A stretch of DNA of 42,747 nt from the IMG/VR virus record IMGVR_UViG_3300010370_000070, positions 1 to 42,747 of that record. One strand, written 5' to 3'. Below the pieces are notes generated by a model that made no database searches, was not told the DNA's origin, and saw only the letters and a list, made by a program, of their open reading frames with translations. This document shows, piece by piece, positions 16,561 to 24,504 of this stretch. Position 1 is the first letter of the stretch, and each line of letters opens with the position of its first letter. The translations under genes and the position numbers were made by a program. Origin of the DNA: a virus.

Positions 16561-17408
16561 TATTGTGGTAAAAGTCGATCTAGGTTAGTTACTGGCTTAA
16601 GTGATGATCTTCTTGAAGCTTGTGTAGTATTTACTGGAGCTGCACTTTGTTGATTTTTCTTAATTTCCTCTTTCGGTCTTGCTACTCCCATTCCACCGAG
16701 TGGAAAGCCATAGGTTTGTCTAAAAGCAAGAGCCTCAGGGGTTAATGCTTTTACTGGAGTACGGAATAATCCTGTACCTAAAAATCCAGTGTCTCCCTTC
16801 TTGTAAGTTGTAACAGTTTGTTTTGGAATAGAAACGCCACGTCCCACTAAAGCCGCAATATCTTCTCTTGGTAAGTCAGAGTCTATTCCTTTGTCCAAGA
16901 TATAAGCCTTCCAATTTTTTTCTTTGGTTAATAAACCTTCCGCCTGCTTTTGATTCAATTTAACGGAAGTAGGCAACTCTGGTTTGCCACCCCTTCCACC
17001 ACTGCGACCCGTTTCAGGGGATAATCTTTTCATTCTTTCTTTGCGATCATATTCTAATTCAAGTATTTCTTTATCTGCTCCAAGATCAAGTCCGTGCTTG
17101 TAGTTTTCTAAATCCATTCGATTCCCTTGCTTAACACCTTCAAGCCCCATTAACGCTGCATATTTTGCCGCCATCTCTTGTTGGTCTAAATCGCTTTTTA
17201 AAAGAGTAGTACCAAGCTCATTTAACTCGCCAGTAGTAGGGTCTACTAATTGGCTATACTTGTCATAACCTAAGCCGCCTAAAGCTTCTTTTAAAGCTTC
17301 TGCTCTTTGTTTCTTAATCTCTTTTTCAGCGTATTCATCGTAAGCATTGCTAGCTCCACCGATTGCCCCTGCTAAAATTCCCCAGCCTCTACCGCCTAAT
17401 TTCTGCAT
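16560..17408 (-). CDS. Internal virion / ejection-type protein, 282 aa
   Basis: Opens with a glycine-zipper-like hydrophobic helix (GGRGWGILAGAIGGASNAYD), then helical charged segments (about 25-130) and a polar, probably disordered tail (QQSAAPVNTTQASRRSS). AGGAGGG precedes the ATG. Order and composition match the middle ejection protein of P22/T7-like phages. Assignment rests on context. Confidence 0.6.
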   Translation of the reverse strand: MQKLGGRGWGILAGAIGGASNAYDEYAEKEIKKQRAEALKEALGGLGYDKYSQLVDPTTGELNELGTTLLKSDLDQQEMAAKYAALMGLEGVKQGNRMDLENYKHGLDLGADKEILELEYDRKERMKRLSPETGRSGGRGGKPELPTSVKLNQKQAEGLLTKEKNWKAYILDKGIDSDLPREDIAALVGRGVSIPKQTVTTYKKGDTGFLGTGLFRTPVKALTPEALAFRQTYGFPLGGMGVARPKEEIKKNQQSAAPVNTTQASRRSSLKPVTNLDRLLPQ

Positions 17409-17410
17409 AA

Positions 17411-18592
17411 TTAAAACCCTCCTGTTTGAATCATCCTTGGAGTTGTTTGTATTTTAGCCAAGTTGGTACCACGTGTATCTTGCCTGCCAGCTTGATCTTT
17501 TAAGCCACCATAAATAAATTCAGCAGCAGCAGGATCAGTGAAACCACCATAAGCTGTTGGGGAAACAATACCAGAAGTTAAACTACTAAATCCACCTGAA
17601 CCTAATTGAGCTCCAGCACCAAGTAAATTTCTAAATGATTGCCCTCTACGTGCAGCACGAGCATTTAATATATCTTGCCTCATCCCTGCTTGGCTTGCTT
17701 CTAAATCTACTATATTTCTACTTAATGGGTCAAATGCCCCACGCTGTAAAGCTTGATTCGATAAACTAGAAGAACTAAATCCACGCTGCGTTAAATCGCC
17801 CATTGTTCTTTGGAGATCATCTCTTAAAGTTTCTTGAACTCTCCTTCTTCCTAGTGTGTATTGAGAATCTAAATCTGCTTGATCTTGAGCCGTTAAACCT
17901 TCTTGATCCATTGATCCAGTAAGGTTAGAAAAATAATCTCTTAAATTTTGTTTATACTCTAATGCACCTTTAACATCTTCACCGATTAAAGATGTTAAAT
18001 CTCCCATCTCACTGAAAATATCACCAGTGTTTTCTATCCCTTGCCCTCTTAATTCATCAGATGGAGTTGTTAAAAAAGGCTCTTCTTCTGCTACTACATA
18101 TTTCCCAGTAGCAGGATCATATTTATAACCGCCACCAGTCAAGGCTTCCTTGACTAAACCCCTACCCTTTTTGCCAAGCTCACCTTGTCTAAATCTTTCA
18201 ATAAAAGCTTTTTGTTGGGCAGGAGTTTTTGATTGGAAATCTGCCGACTCAGCAATAGCTCTAATCTTGTCATCTTGTCTTTGCTTTCTTGTTTGTGGGG
18301 TTAAACTTCCAATCCCAACCCCTGAACCAGAAGCCACGCCACCTCTAAGGATGTCGCTTCCTCTTTTGAAACCTTGGTTAATATCACTACGCCCTTTGTT
18401 GATATCTGCTTCTGTAATTCCTGATGTGAACTTTGGAGCAGCTCCACCGATAGCACCCTCAGCCGCACCGCCAAGAACACCAGCAACAATCCCACCAGCT
18501 GGACCGGCTACCGCAGTACCAATACCAGTAGCAATAGCTGAACCAACGCCCTTAGTCTTAATATTTGCCGAAGAATTAGCAATTTTAGCCAT
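17411..18592 (-). CDS. Internal virion / ejection-type protein, 393 aa
   Basis: The N-terminus contains a long Gly/Ala helix (about 16-52, AGPAGGIVAGVLGGAAEGAI) suited to membrane insertion. The central part (about 200-330) is helical, and the C-terminal part is Gly/Ser-rich. It follows the nozzle-like gene and precedes two more ejection-type genes. The ATG has no ribosome site; TATACT (18606-18601) lies eight bases upstream, suggesting it heads a separate late transcript. Confidence 0.6.
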   Translation of the reverse strand: MAKIANSSANIKTKGVGSAIATGIGTAVAGPAGGIVAGVLGGAAEGAIGGAAPKFTSGITEADINKGRSDINQGFKRGSDILRGGVASGSGVGIGSLTPQTRKQRQDDKIRAIAESADFQSKTPAQQKAFIERFRQGELGKKGRGLVKEALTGGGYKYDPATGKYVVAEEEPFLTTPSDELRGQGIENTGDIFSEMGDLTSLIGEDVKGALEYKQNLRDYFSNLTGSMDQEGLTAQDQADLDSQYTLGRRRVQETLRDDLQRTMGDLTQRGFSSSSLSNQALQRGAFDPLSRNIVDLEASQAGMRQDILNARAARRGQSFRNLLGAGAQLGSGGFSSLTSGIVSPTAYGGFTDPAAAEFIYGGLKDQAGRQDTRGTNLAKIQTTPRMIQTGGF

Positions 18593-18600
18593 ATATATTA

Positions 18601-18606
18601 AGTATA
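18601..18606 (-). promoter_or_regulatory. Candidate late promoter -10 (TATACT)
   Basis: The minus strand reads GATTATACTTAATATATATG, eight bases between the box and the start codon. It shares TATACTTAA with the promoter at 27838. Confidence 0.45.
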
Positions 18607-18609
18607 ATC

Positions 18610-20259
18610 CTACTCTTTGCCTATGGTTTGAAAATCTATAACAATAGAATCTATAATTACATCTTCGCTATCAGAAGTATGCTCAATAAATAACTTTAAA
18701 TACTTGCCCGTTGGGTTTGCTGGAGTAAATTTTTTAGATATGATTGGCAGTCCTGCACTAGATAGCCATATATCAACACCCCACTCAGCTTCACCCCAAA
18801 AGCTATTTGGTAATGCAGGGATTTGAACATCCTCTGAGCCAGAAGCACCATTCTCCCAAGTATGTTTTATTTTTACTGTTGTACCGCTAGTAGAACGTGC
18901 ATTAACCGTAATATTCGTAATTTGTTTAGTATTGTTTGGTTGCCCAAAATCCAATGTCGCTAACTGATATATAGACTTGATTGCATTTCCGTTAAAATTA
19001 AAACCTTTGTTTGTTTGCAAAAATGCTTTATCTGTTACTATAACCAACTCATTGGTAACTCTATCTAAATAAAATGATCTTAACTTTAATATGTTTTCGT
19101 CTTCGTCAAACTCTTTAATTAAACTCCACGTTTCGCTAGCAGGTTGATCTCCATAACTTAATACTAAAGCTTGGTCAGGGTATCGTTTTGTTGTTTTACT
19201 TGGAAACCAAAACTGTAATTCACCTTTTAAAGGAAAATTAATTAACCGTCCTCTCTTAAAAACTTCATTATCATATTGCTGCAAAAGAGGAAATATCTTA
19301 TGCGTTAGACCAAAAGGTTTAGCATCTTGGAAATTATCGGTACTTGATAGCTGGAAAATTCGCCCTTGATTGCTTACAAAATAATGGTCATTGTCGCCTT
19401 TAGCTTGAACTAAATATTTACTTAAACACCCTAACTCACTGTTTAAAACTTCAAAAGAAAAATGAGGTTGAGGATAAGCCGTACCAGGGGGATTAATTCC
19501 CTGCACTACTACGATTTGATTATCACAGTAAACAATTAAATTTTTGTTTGATAAAACTTTTAAAGCTACACTAGGTCTAACTACGGGCATATCAACAAAG
19601 AAAGCAATATCAAAATCTAACGGGTCATTGGAAGAAAAATTTGATATGTCCCCGATTTTAGAAACATACAGCCTGCGTGGGTTAAAAGCATCTCCACCTA
19701 GCCATATTCTGTTAGCGTGAAATGCTGCGATTGAGGGAAACCCTACCGTACTAGCGACTGGATTCGCTGCTGTGGCGTAAGGGCTTTCATCTAAATTCCC
19801 AGAAGCATTATTATCATTAGTATAAACAGGCGGCCATGTAACTGTAGTTACTGTTTTTTTATAAATATATCTTGGTGCATTTGCTCCATCAACTAAAAAA
19901 TATCCACCGTTAGCTTCTACTCCAATCGGCTCACCAATACTATGCAGTCCAGTCCCGATTATTTCATAAGCTCCAGATACAGGATTAATTAAATAAATAT
20001 TCGGATAACTAACACCGATGATTGAATAATTTAAATCATCATCAGTATATACGTCTACATAATCCCAGCTAATATGACTAGGGAAAGAAAACTCAAAAAG
20101 ATTTTCAAAACCATTAACCTTTTGTAGCCCTGTCTGTGTAACAATTTCAAAGTTATAAGCTCTTGGGGTTTCGTTTAAAGGTAAAGCAATTTCAGCATCG
20201 CGGAGATTTAAACCACCGCTAAAATCATTTATTAGTAGGGTTTGTGTGGCTTCTACCAA
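18610..20259 (-). CDS. Tail nozzle / tail tubular protein B-like, 549 aa
   Basis: The N-terminus (LINDFSGGLNLRDAEIALPL followed by NETPRAYNFEI) is the signature seen at the start of podovirus tail nozzle or stabilisation proteins. The rest is beta-rich with YVSKIGDISNFS, CDNQIVVVQG and FVSNQGRIFQLS motifs of a beta-propeller. It forms the tube end through which DNA leaves. It is next to the adaptor gene, as in T7 gp11-gp12. Confidence 0.75.
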   Translation of the reverse strand: MVEATQTLLINDFSGGLNLRDAEIALPLNETPRAYNFEIVTQTGLQKVNGFENLFEFSFPSHISWDYVDVYTDDDLNYSIIGVSYPNIYLINPVSGAYEIIGTGLHSIGEPIGVEANGGYFLVDGANAPRYIYKKTVTTVTWPPVYTNDNNASGNLDESPYATAANPVASTVGFPSIAAFHANRIWLGGDAFNPRRLYVSKIGDISNFSSNDPLDFDIAFFVDMPVVRPSVALKVLSNKNLIVYCDNQIVVVQGINPPGTAYPQPHFSFEVLNSELGCLSKYLVQAKGDNDHYFVSNQGRIFQLSSTDNFQDAKPFGLTHKIFPLLQQYDNEVFKRGRLINFPLKGELQFWFPSKTTKRYPDQALVLSYGDQPASETWSLIKEFDEDENILKLRSFYLDRVTNELVIVTDKAFLQTNKGFNFNGNAIKSIYQLATLDFGQPNNTKQITNITVNARSTSGTTVKIKHTWENGASGSEDVQIPALPNSFWGEAEWGVDIWLSSAGLPIISKKFTPANPTGKYLKLFIEHTSDSEDVIIDSIVIDFQTIGKE

Positions 20260-20622
20260 TTACTTACCCCTTCTAAATTTATTATAAAATCGTGGATCTA
20301 CGCCTTGCGGTGTTGGGGTTTCATCTTTTAAGATTTGCCCCGTTCCCATATCCATAAAATAATTTCCTACCCAATCCCTGTTTGGCATTCCTTCTTTCCA
20401 ATACTTAGACTGCCTAGAGAAAGTTTCATGGTTGGGTAATTTATATTCATCAGTAAAGTGCATTTGATTGTCATAGGCACTAACGTCTTGATTTGATTTA
20501 CCTTTTAAAATTTCATTTTCAAAATAACCTTGCATATCGTAATCGTCAGAAAGAGGAACACCAAAAGCCTTAGCCCATGTATCAAAAAGGTATTTTTTTA
20601 TTTCATCCCTTTTGTTTACCAA
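20260..20622 (-). CDS. Conserved podovirus protein, 120 aa
   Basis: Contains DDYDMQGYFE and HFTDEYKLPNHETFSRQSKY, matching a pattern I recognise from many phages (DYDLRGAF...HFPDxFKxPNHPTFSxESxY). The exact role is unknown; it is commonly found between head-tail connector and ejection genes. The start overlaps the adaptor gene end by seven bases. Confidence 0.7.
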   Translation of the reverse strand: MVNKRDEIKKYLFDTWAKAFGVPLSDDYDMQGYFENEILKGKSNQDVSAYDNQMHFTDEYKLPNHETFSRQSKYWKEGMPNRDWVGNYFMDMGTGQILKDETPTPQGVDPRFYNKFRRGK

Positions 20623-21326
20623 TTCCTATCCCTTGATCTAACTCTAAATTTCCTACGACCTTTAATCTTTAAATTAAACTTGTTTTTAATAATTGCTTTA
20701 TTTAATGCCTCTTTTGCATCCATATCTAAAAGCTGTCTCCATTCAGGATCGCCTTTAGTTTTTCTTAACCATGCGTGAGTTGCCAAAACTAAAGCCCTTT
20801 GAAAGCTAGTAGGGAAAATAATATTATTTGCTATATTGCTCGCTGTAATTCTAAGCATTTCATAATTGTAAAAAGCTTGAATAGTATAAGCCGCATCAGG
20901 AACAGGAGCTAAATTAACTACTCCCTCGTCAATATAATAATAAAGCGGTCTGCCTTGGTTAGTGTTAATAAACTCTAATTCTTTGCCTTCTGTCTTAGAA
21001 CGAGGTAAAATCTCAGAATAGTTTTCTCCTGCTTCAACTAAAACTAATTTAGTTATTAACTGAGGATCCCAGCCGCCTACTGGAGCTGTTAAAACACTAT
21101 TGCCTAGTGTAGCTGTTAGATTTTCTACAGGATTATAAAAATCATAATCAGAAGAAGATTCTAAAACCCACTGTACCGCTTGGTTTACGGCTTGAATACC
21201 TTTTAAAGCATTGCCGCTTGTCGCAGATGTTGCTTCAATTAAAGGGATTGGAGAATCAGCCTCCAATCCCCTAGCATCGTTTAATAAATTAAGATACGTT
21301 ATTGGCAGTTTTTTGCTCCTCTTCAA
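20616..21326 (-). CDS. Tail tubular protein A-like head-tail adaptor
   Basis: The N-terminal helices (ITYLNLLNDARGLEADSPIP and later QAVQWVLESSSDYDF), the beta core (GRPLYYYIDEGVVNLAPVPD) and the helical basic C-terminus agree with T7 gp11/P22 gp4-type adaptors that join portal and nozzle. The start is uncertain. The TTG at 21326 has a poor ribosome site. An in-frame CTG at 21308 has AGGAG exactly seven bases upstream, and no ATG is available nearby. It overlaps the upstream gene. Confidence 0.7.
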   Translation of the reverse strand: MKRSKKLPITYLNLLNDARGLEADSPIPLIEATSATSGNALKGIQAVNQAVQWVLESSSDYDFYNPVENLTATLGNSVLTAPVGGWDPQLITKLVLVEAGENYSEILPRSKTEGKELEFINTNQGRPLYYYIDEGVVNLAPVPDAAYTIQAFYNYEMLRITASNIANNIIFPTSFQRALVLATHAWLRKTKGDPEWRQLLDMDAKEALNKAIIKNKFNLKIKGRRKFRVRSRDRNW

Positions 21327-22095
21327 ATTGCTCTGAAATCATTTGCTGCAATTCTCCACGATCCTTATTTTGTTTTTTTGCTTTTTGAGTAGCAGGCATT
21401 GCATCCCTAACCGTTTGAGCTTTTTTACCATCGTAATAACTCTTAAGTAATACTTTTAAACCTAGAGATTCAGTTTCTTCTAATGTCTCAGCTTCAATCG
21501 CTTCTCTCTCTTTGATAGCTCCCATTAATTGTTCATACTCTTGTTGAGTTAAAACATACTCACCGCCATCAGAAGATAATTTTCTGCGTCTTAAAGCATT
21601 TTCAAATTCACCCATCTTCATTAATTCTTTGATTAACCATAATGGGAAATGCCAGTTTTTCTGAGAACCCCAATTCTGAATCATAATGTCGGCAATATCA
21701 GGCTCATACCATATCACCTGATCTGATTGAGTTAAGTTTAATTTGTAAAACTCTAATAGCCTCTTAAATGCTTGGTGCATTGGCATATAATCTACTTCAT
21801 CCCCACTTCTTTCGATAAGGTTAAAGTAGCGATTTGATGGAACTCTCCATACTGGATTAACCATCCAATTTTTATCTTTTAAATTTGGAACGCCCCTGTA
21901 AACAATTTCTCTAAATTCAGGAGAACTTGCAATAAAATTACATTCATCCCCAAAACCTAAGCGTAATGGAGTTTTATACTCTCCATCTTGAACTAAAACT
22001 TTTTCCAATAAACCTGTTGCGGGATGCGGTTTATTGTAAAAACGCTTCATATCCCCATCATACTCTAAAGCTCCACCTAATACTAAAAATGGCAT
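21289..22095 (-). CDS. Unknown morphogenesis protein, 268 aa
   Basis: Lies between the capsid and the adaptor genes, with AAGGAGAAG before the ATG. The sequence has aromatic-rich globular parts in the first 150 residues (KNWMVNPVWRVPSNRYF, QVIWYEPDIADIMIQNWG). A Glu/Lys helical C-terminus follows (about 180-268). I do not recognise the family. The place in the operon suggests a head-tail connector or accessory tail protein. Confidence 0.6.
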   Translation of the reverse strand: MPFLVLGGALEYDGDMKRFYNKPHPATGLLEKVLVQDGEYKTPLRLGFGDECNFIASSPEFREIVYRGVPNLKDKNWMVNPVWRVPSNRYFNLIERSGDEVDYMPMHQAFKRLLEFYKLNLTQSDQVIWYEPDIADIMIQNWGSQKNWHFPLWLIKELMKMGEFENALRRRKLSSDGGEYVLTQQEYEQLMGAIKEREAIEAETLEETESLGLKVLLKSYYDGKKAQTVRDAMPATQKAKKQNKDRGELQQMISEQFEEEQKTANNVS

Positions 22096-22143
22096 ATCTT
22101 CTCCTTACTTGTCTTTAATGCTATTGTTATATTGTTAAGCAAG

Positions 22144-22173
22144 AAAAGAGAGAGGGTTTCCCCTCTCTTTTTT
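22144..22173. terminator. Hairpin terminator after the capsid gene
   Basis: AGAGAGGG (22149-22156) pairs with CCCTCTCT (22161-22168) and the stem extends through A/T pairs. On the minus strand it is followed by TTTTCTTGCTT. It would reduce transcription downstream of the capsid gene, a common way to make capsid mRNA most abundant. Confidence 0.75.
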
Positions 22174-22178
22174 TTCTA

Positions 22179-23414
22179 TTAGATAGCCACTAGGTTATTT
22201 CTGTAACCTAAAGTCCATGGAGCTTTTACGCATTCTGTAAATGTAGTACCATATTTTTGTTTGATTCCATCACCATCTTCAAATGGAGTACCAACTTTCT
22301 CAAACATTCTCATAACATTGATGATTACGTTATCGTTCATTTGAGGAATGTAAATTACTTCATTGTCTCCAATACCATCAGAAACAAGAGCATTTAATTT
22401 ACAGCCATTAACAAGCATGTGGTAAGCTTGCGATGAACCTAAACCGCCATCAGCGTTTTGTGCGTTTTCTCTTTGGAAACGAACTTGAGATTGTAAAGCA
22501 GATAAGCCATTCTCTGATACATACATATCAATTTCAGTTAGATCCGTTGGTCTAGTAAATACTTTAGGGCCTTGTAATGCTCCACGATCTCTGAGAGCGA
22601 TTACGTCAGCTTCTACAGTAGCCTCAGTTAAGCTCGCACTACCACCAGTAACCGTGTATCCACCACCGTTTTCAATGTAGAATTTCACGCCACCTGCTTG
22701 AGCGCCAGTACCAGAAGTTCTAGTAAAACCATCTGCGGTTAATGGGTTTGAACCCTCTAAGCGAATATCCTTAAGTGCTTTTCTTTCAAGCATACGGATT
22801 ATAGTAGGAAGTAAATTTTCTTCTTGGTTGCTAAAATCCAACTCATTGATACCAGCGTAATTGAATTTACCATTTGCTACTGGACCAGCGATTTGAATGT
22901 CGTGGAAGAAATTAGAGTAGAAATTGTAATCAGAACCTGCTAATGCTACGTCATTATTTGCCCCGAAACCATCACCAATCTCGCCTGATCTATCTGTGAA
23001 TAGTTGCGTTCCAGAAGCCAAGCTTGTTGGGTCAGAGTAGCCACTTAAAAGCTGAACAGTTAAACTTGTAAATGTTCCATTCACTCCAGTGATTAACCAC
23101 TTTGCACTACCAGATTGATTAACTAATCTTGTTACCCCTGGCTTAATTTCAGTATCAAAAGGGTTAGCTCTTGTCGGTGCGTTTACTGTTATAGTTGTAG
23201 CACCTGCTGAATAACTACCAGATAAAGTTAATACACCCCTTGAAATTGCTTGTTGAAACCATTGAACTTTAGAACCCATTTTGCTCACAGTTCTCATGTG
23301 TTTCATCAAGAAAGGCGCTCTAACTCCAGAGGTTTTAATGATGTCCGATTGGACATCTTCCATATACGTTCTTGCATCGTTAATTGAAAGAACACTATTA
23401 ATTGGGTTTACCAT
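22179..23414 (-). CDS. Major capsid protein
   Basis: The 411-residue protein follows the scaffold, has its own promoter-like leader and a terminator directly after it, and has capsid-like length (P22 coat is about 430). Early helix MEDVQSDIIKTSGVRAPFLM and later TRPTDLTEIDMYVSENGLSA, together with the VNGCKLNALVSD region, suit an HK97-fold coat, possibly of the DUF5309/SU10-like group. An insert about residues 60-130 is Thr/Gly/Ser-rich. SD AAGGAGAT lies upstream. Confidence 0.8.
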   Translation of the reverse strand: MVNPINSVLSINDARTYMEDVQSDIIKTSGVRAPFLMKHMRTVSKMGSKVQWFQQAISRGVLTLSGSYSAGATTITVNAPTRANPFDTEIKPGVTRLVNQSGSAKWLITGVNGTFTSLTVQLLSGYSDPTSLASGTQLFTDRSGEIGDGFGANNDVALAGSDYNFYSNFFHDIQIAGPVANGKFNYAGINELDFSNQEENLLPTIIRMLERKALKDIRLEGSNPLTADGFTRTSGTGAQAGGVKFYIENGGGYTVTGGSASLTEATVEADVIALRDRGALQGPKVFTRPTDLTEIDMYVSENGLSALQSQVRFQRENAQNADGGLGSSQAYHMLVNGCKLNALVSDGIGDNEVIYIPQMNDNVIINVMRMFEKVGTPFEDGDGIKQKYGTTFTECVKAPWTLGYRNNLVAI

Positions 23415-23463
23415 TTGTGAAATATCTCCTTAGACTTGCCCCTTTCTTAAGGGGTACATCTAA
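23415..23463 (-). promoter_or_regulatory. Capsid gene leader with hairpin
   Basis: Between the -10-like TATACT and the capsid start, the minus strand has CCCCTT-AAGA-AAGGGG, a 6-bp hairpin. TCTAAGGAGAT, the ribosome site, follows. It may stabilise the capsid mRNA 5' end. Confidence 0.5.
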
Positions 23464-23490
23464 AGTATATTTCTGTTTTATTTATTCAAA
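23464..23490 (-). promoter_or_regulatory. Late promoter of the capsid gene
   Basis: On the minus strand TTTGAAT, a 14-base spacer and TATACT. The same arrangement with TTTGCAT, an identical 14-base spacer and TATACT precedes the decoration-like gene (27838-27864). The two aligned regions agree at about 23 of 31 positions, including much of the spacer. Confidence 0.6.
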
Positions 23491-24233
23491 TTTAAACCCA
23501 TCTCTCTAGCTTTAACTGCCATTTGATAAGTTAATTTCCCTTCTTGTCTTGCCCTTGCATATTCTTTTTGAAAATTTATTCTTTCTGTTGCGTTAAGGCT
23601 TGAAGGTTTAACTGCCGTACCGATTGCTCCAGCTTTGGTTTCCTGTGGAGTACCGCCTTTCTCAAATTTCTTAAATACAGATACAAACTTTTTAGCGTGC
23701 CATTTCGTTATGCGTTTTATGTCTTCTGGCGTTAAGATTTTACCTGCTGCTTCTGCTTGTATTCGAGTTTTTATAATTGCAAGCTCTAAAGATTCTTGCG
23801 CAGAATTAACTAAAAAATCTTTGTTTGGGTTATCCTCTCCGCAAACTTTGTTAATGGAAACATCTACTCCGTCTAAATAAGAATCAATCACTGCCGCACA
23901 AGCATTATAATTTGCTTCTAGCATTTTTTCTTGTTTAGCCATTTGATCTCTTTGATCTAAAAGTTTCTGCATTTCCGCTAAAGTCGCTGCTTTTTCTGCG
24001 GGTTTCTCTTCCTCTTGTTGTGCAGGTTTTTGTTTTTCTGCTTTTAATGCTTCTATTTCTGCGTATAAATCCTTTACTACATTTGGCAATACATTGTCTT
24101 CTTGCTTTGTTTCTGGCTCATCTTCTGTTAGCCAGCTTTCAATTCCTTGAGGTTCTTCTGTTGCGGTTTCTTCTGTTGTTGCCTCTGTTCCGTCAAGGAT
24201 TTGGTCTTCTGTTACATTTAATTCATCAGTCAT
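23478..24233 (-). CDS. Scaffold protein
   Basis: The 251-residue protein is very acidic at its N-terminus (TEDQILDGTEATTEETATEE), Gln/Glu/Lys-helical in the middle (about 55-110) and basic at its C-terminus (NFQKEYARARQEGKLTYQMA). This is the usual charge layout of podovirus scaffolds, whose C-terminus binds coat protein. It sits between portal and capsid genes, as expected. No protease is seen nearby. Confidence 0.8.
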   Translation of the reverse strand: MTDELNVTEDQILDGTEATTEETATEEPQGIESWLTEDEPETKQEDNVLPNVVKDLYAEIEALKAEKQKPAQQEEEKPAEKAATLAEMQKLLDQRDQMAKQEKMLEANYNACAAVIDSYLDGVDVSINKVCGEDNPNKDFLVNSAQESLELAIIKTRIQAEAAGKILTPEDIKRITKWHAKKFVSVFKKFEKGGTPQETKAGAIGTAVKPSSLNATERINFQKEYARARQEGKLTYQMAVKAREMGLNLNK

Positions 24234-24249
24234 CTTGTCTTACTCCTAT

Positions 24250-24501
24250 CTACTCTTCTTTTGAATTTGTCAATCTATAAACTATTTTTGACACTTTCCC
24301 TATCCCGTAAGCTTCTTTTGCCGCCTCTTCGATTGTCAGGTTTAACACTTTAGGCGTAATTGTTGCTTGAGAATCAATATAATCTAAAATAAACTGCCAT
24401 TCACTTGGGTATGTTGTTTTAACTTTTTCGATGGCTCTGTCTAATGAAGCATCAAATTGATTGCTTCCACTTTTAATAAACTTTTGTACTTTACCTTGCA
24501 T
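24250..24501 (-). CDS. Hypothetical protein between portal and scaffold, 83 aa
   Basis: Begins MQGKVQKFIKSGSNQFDASL and is mostly helical (DRAIEKVKTTYPSEWQFILD). It starts three bases after the portal stop. A small protein in this place is common in podoviruses, but I cannot name its family. Confidence 0.6.
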   Translation of the reverse strand: MQGKVQKFIKSGSNQFDASLDRAIEKVKTTYPSEWQFILDYIDSQATITPKVLNLTIEEAAKEAYGIGKVSKIVYRLTNSKEE

Positions 24502-24504
24502 AAC

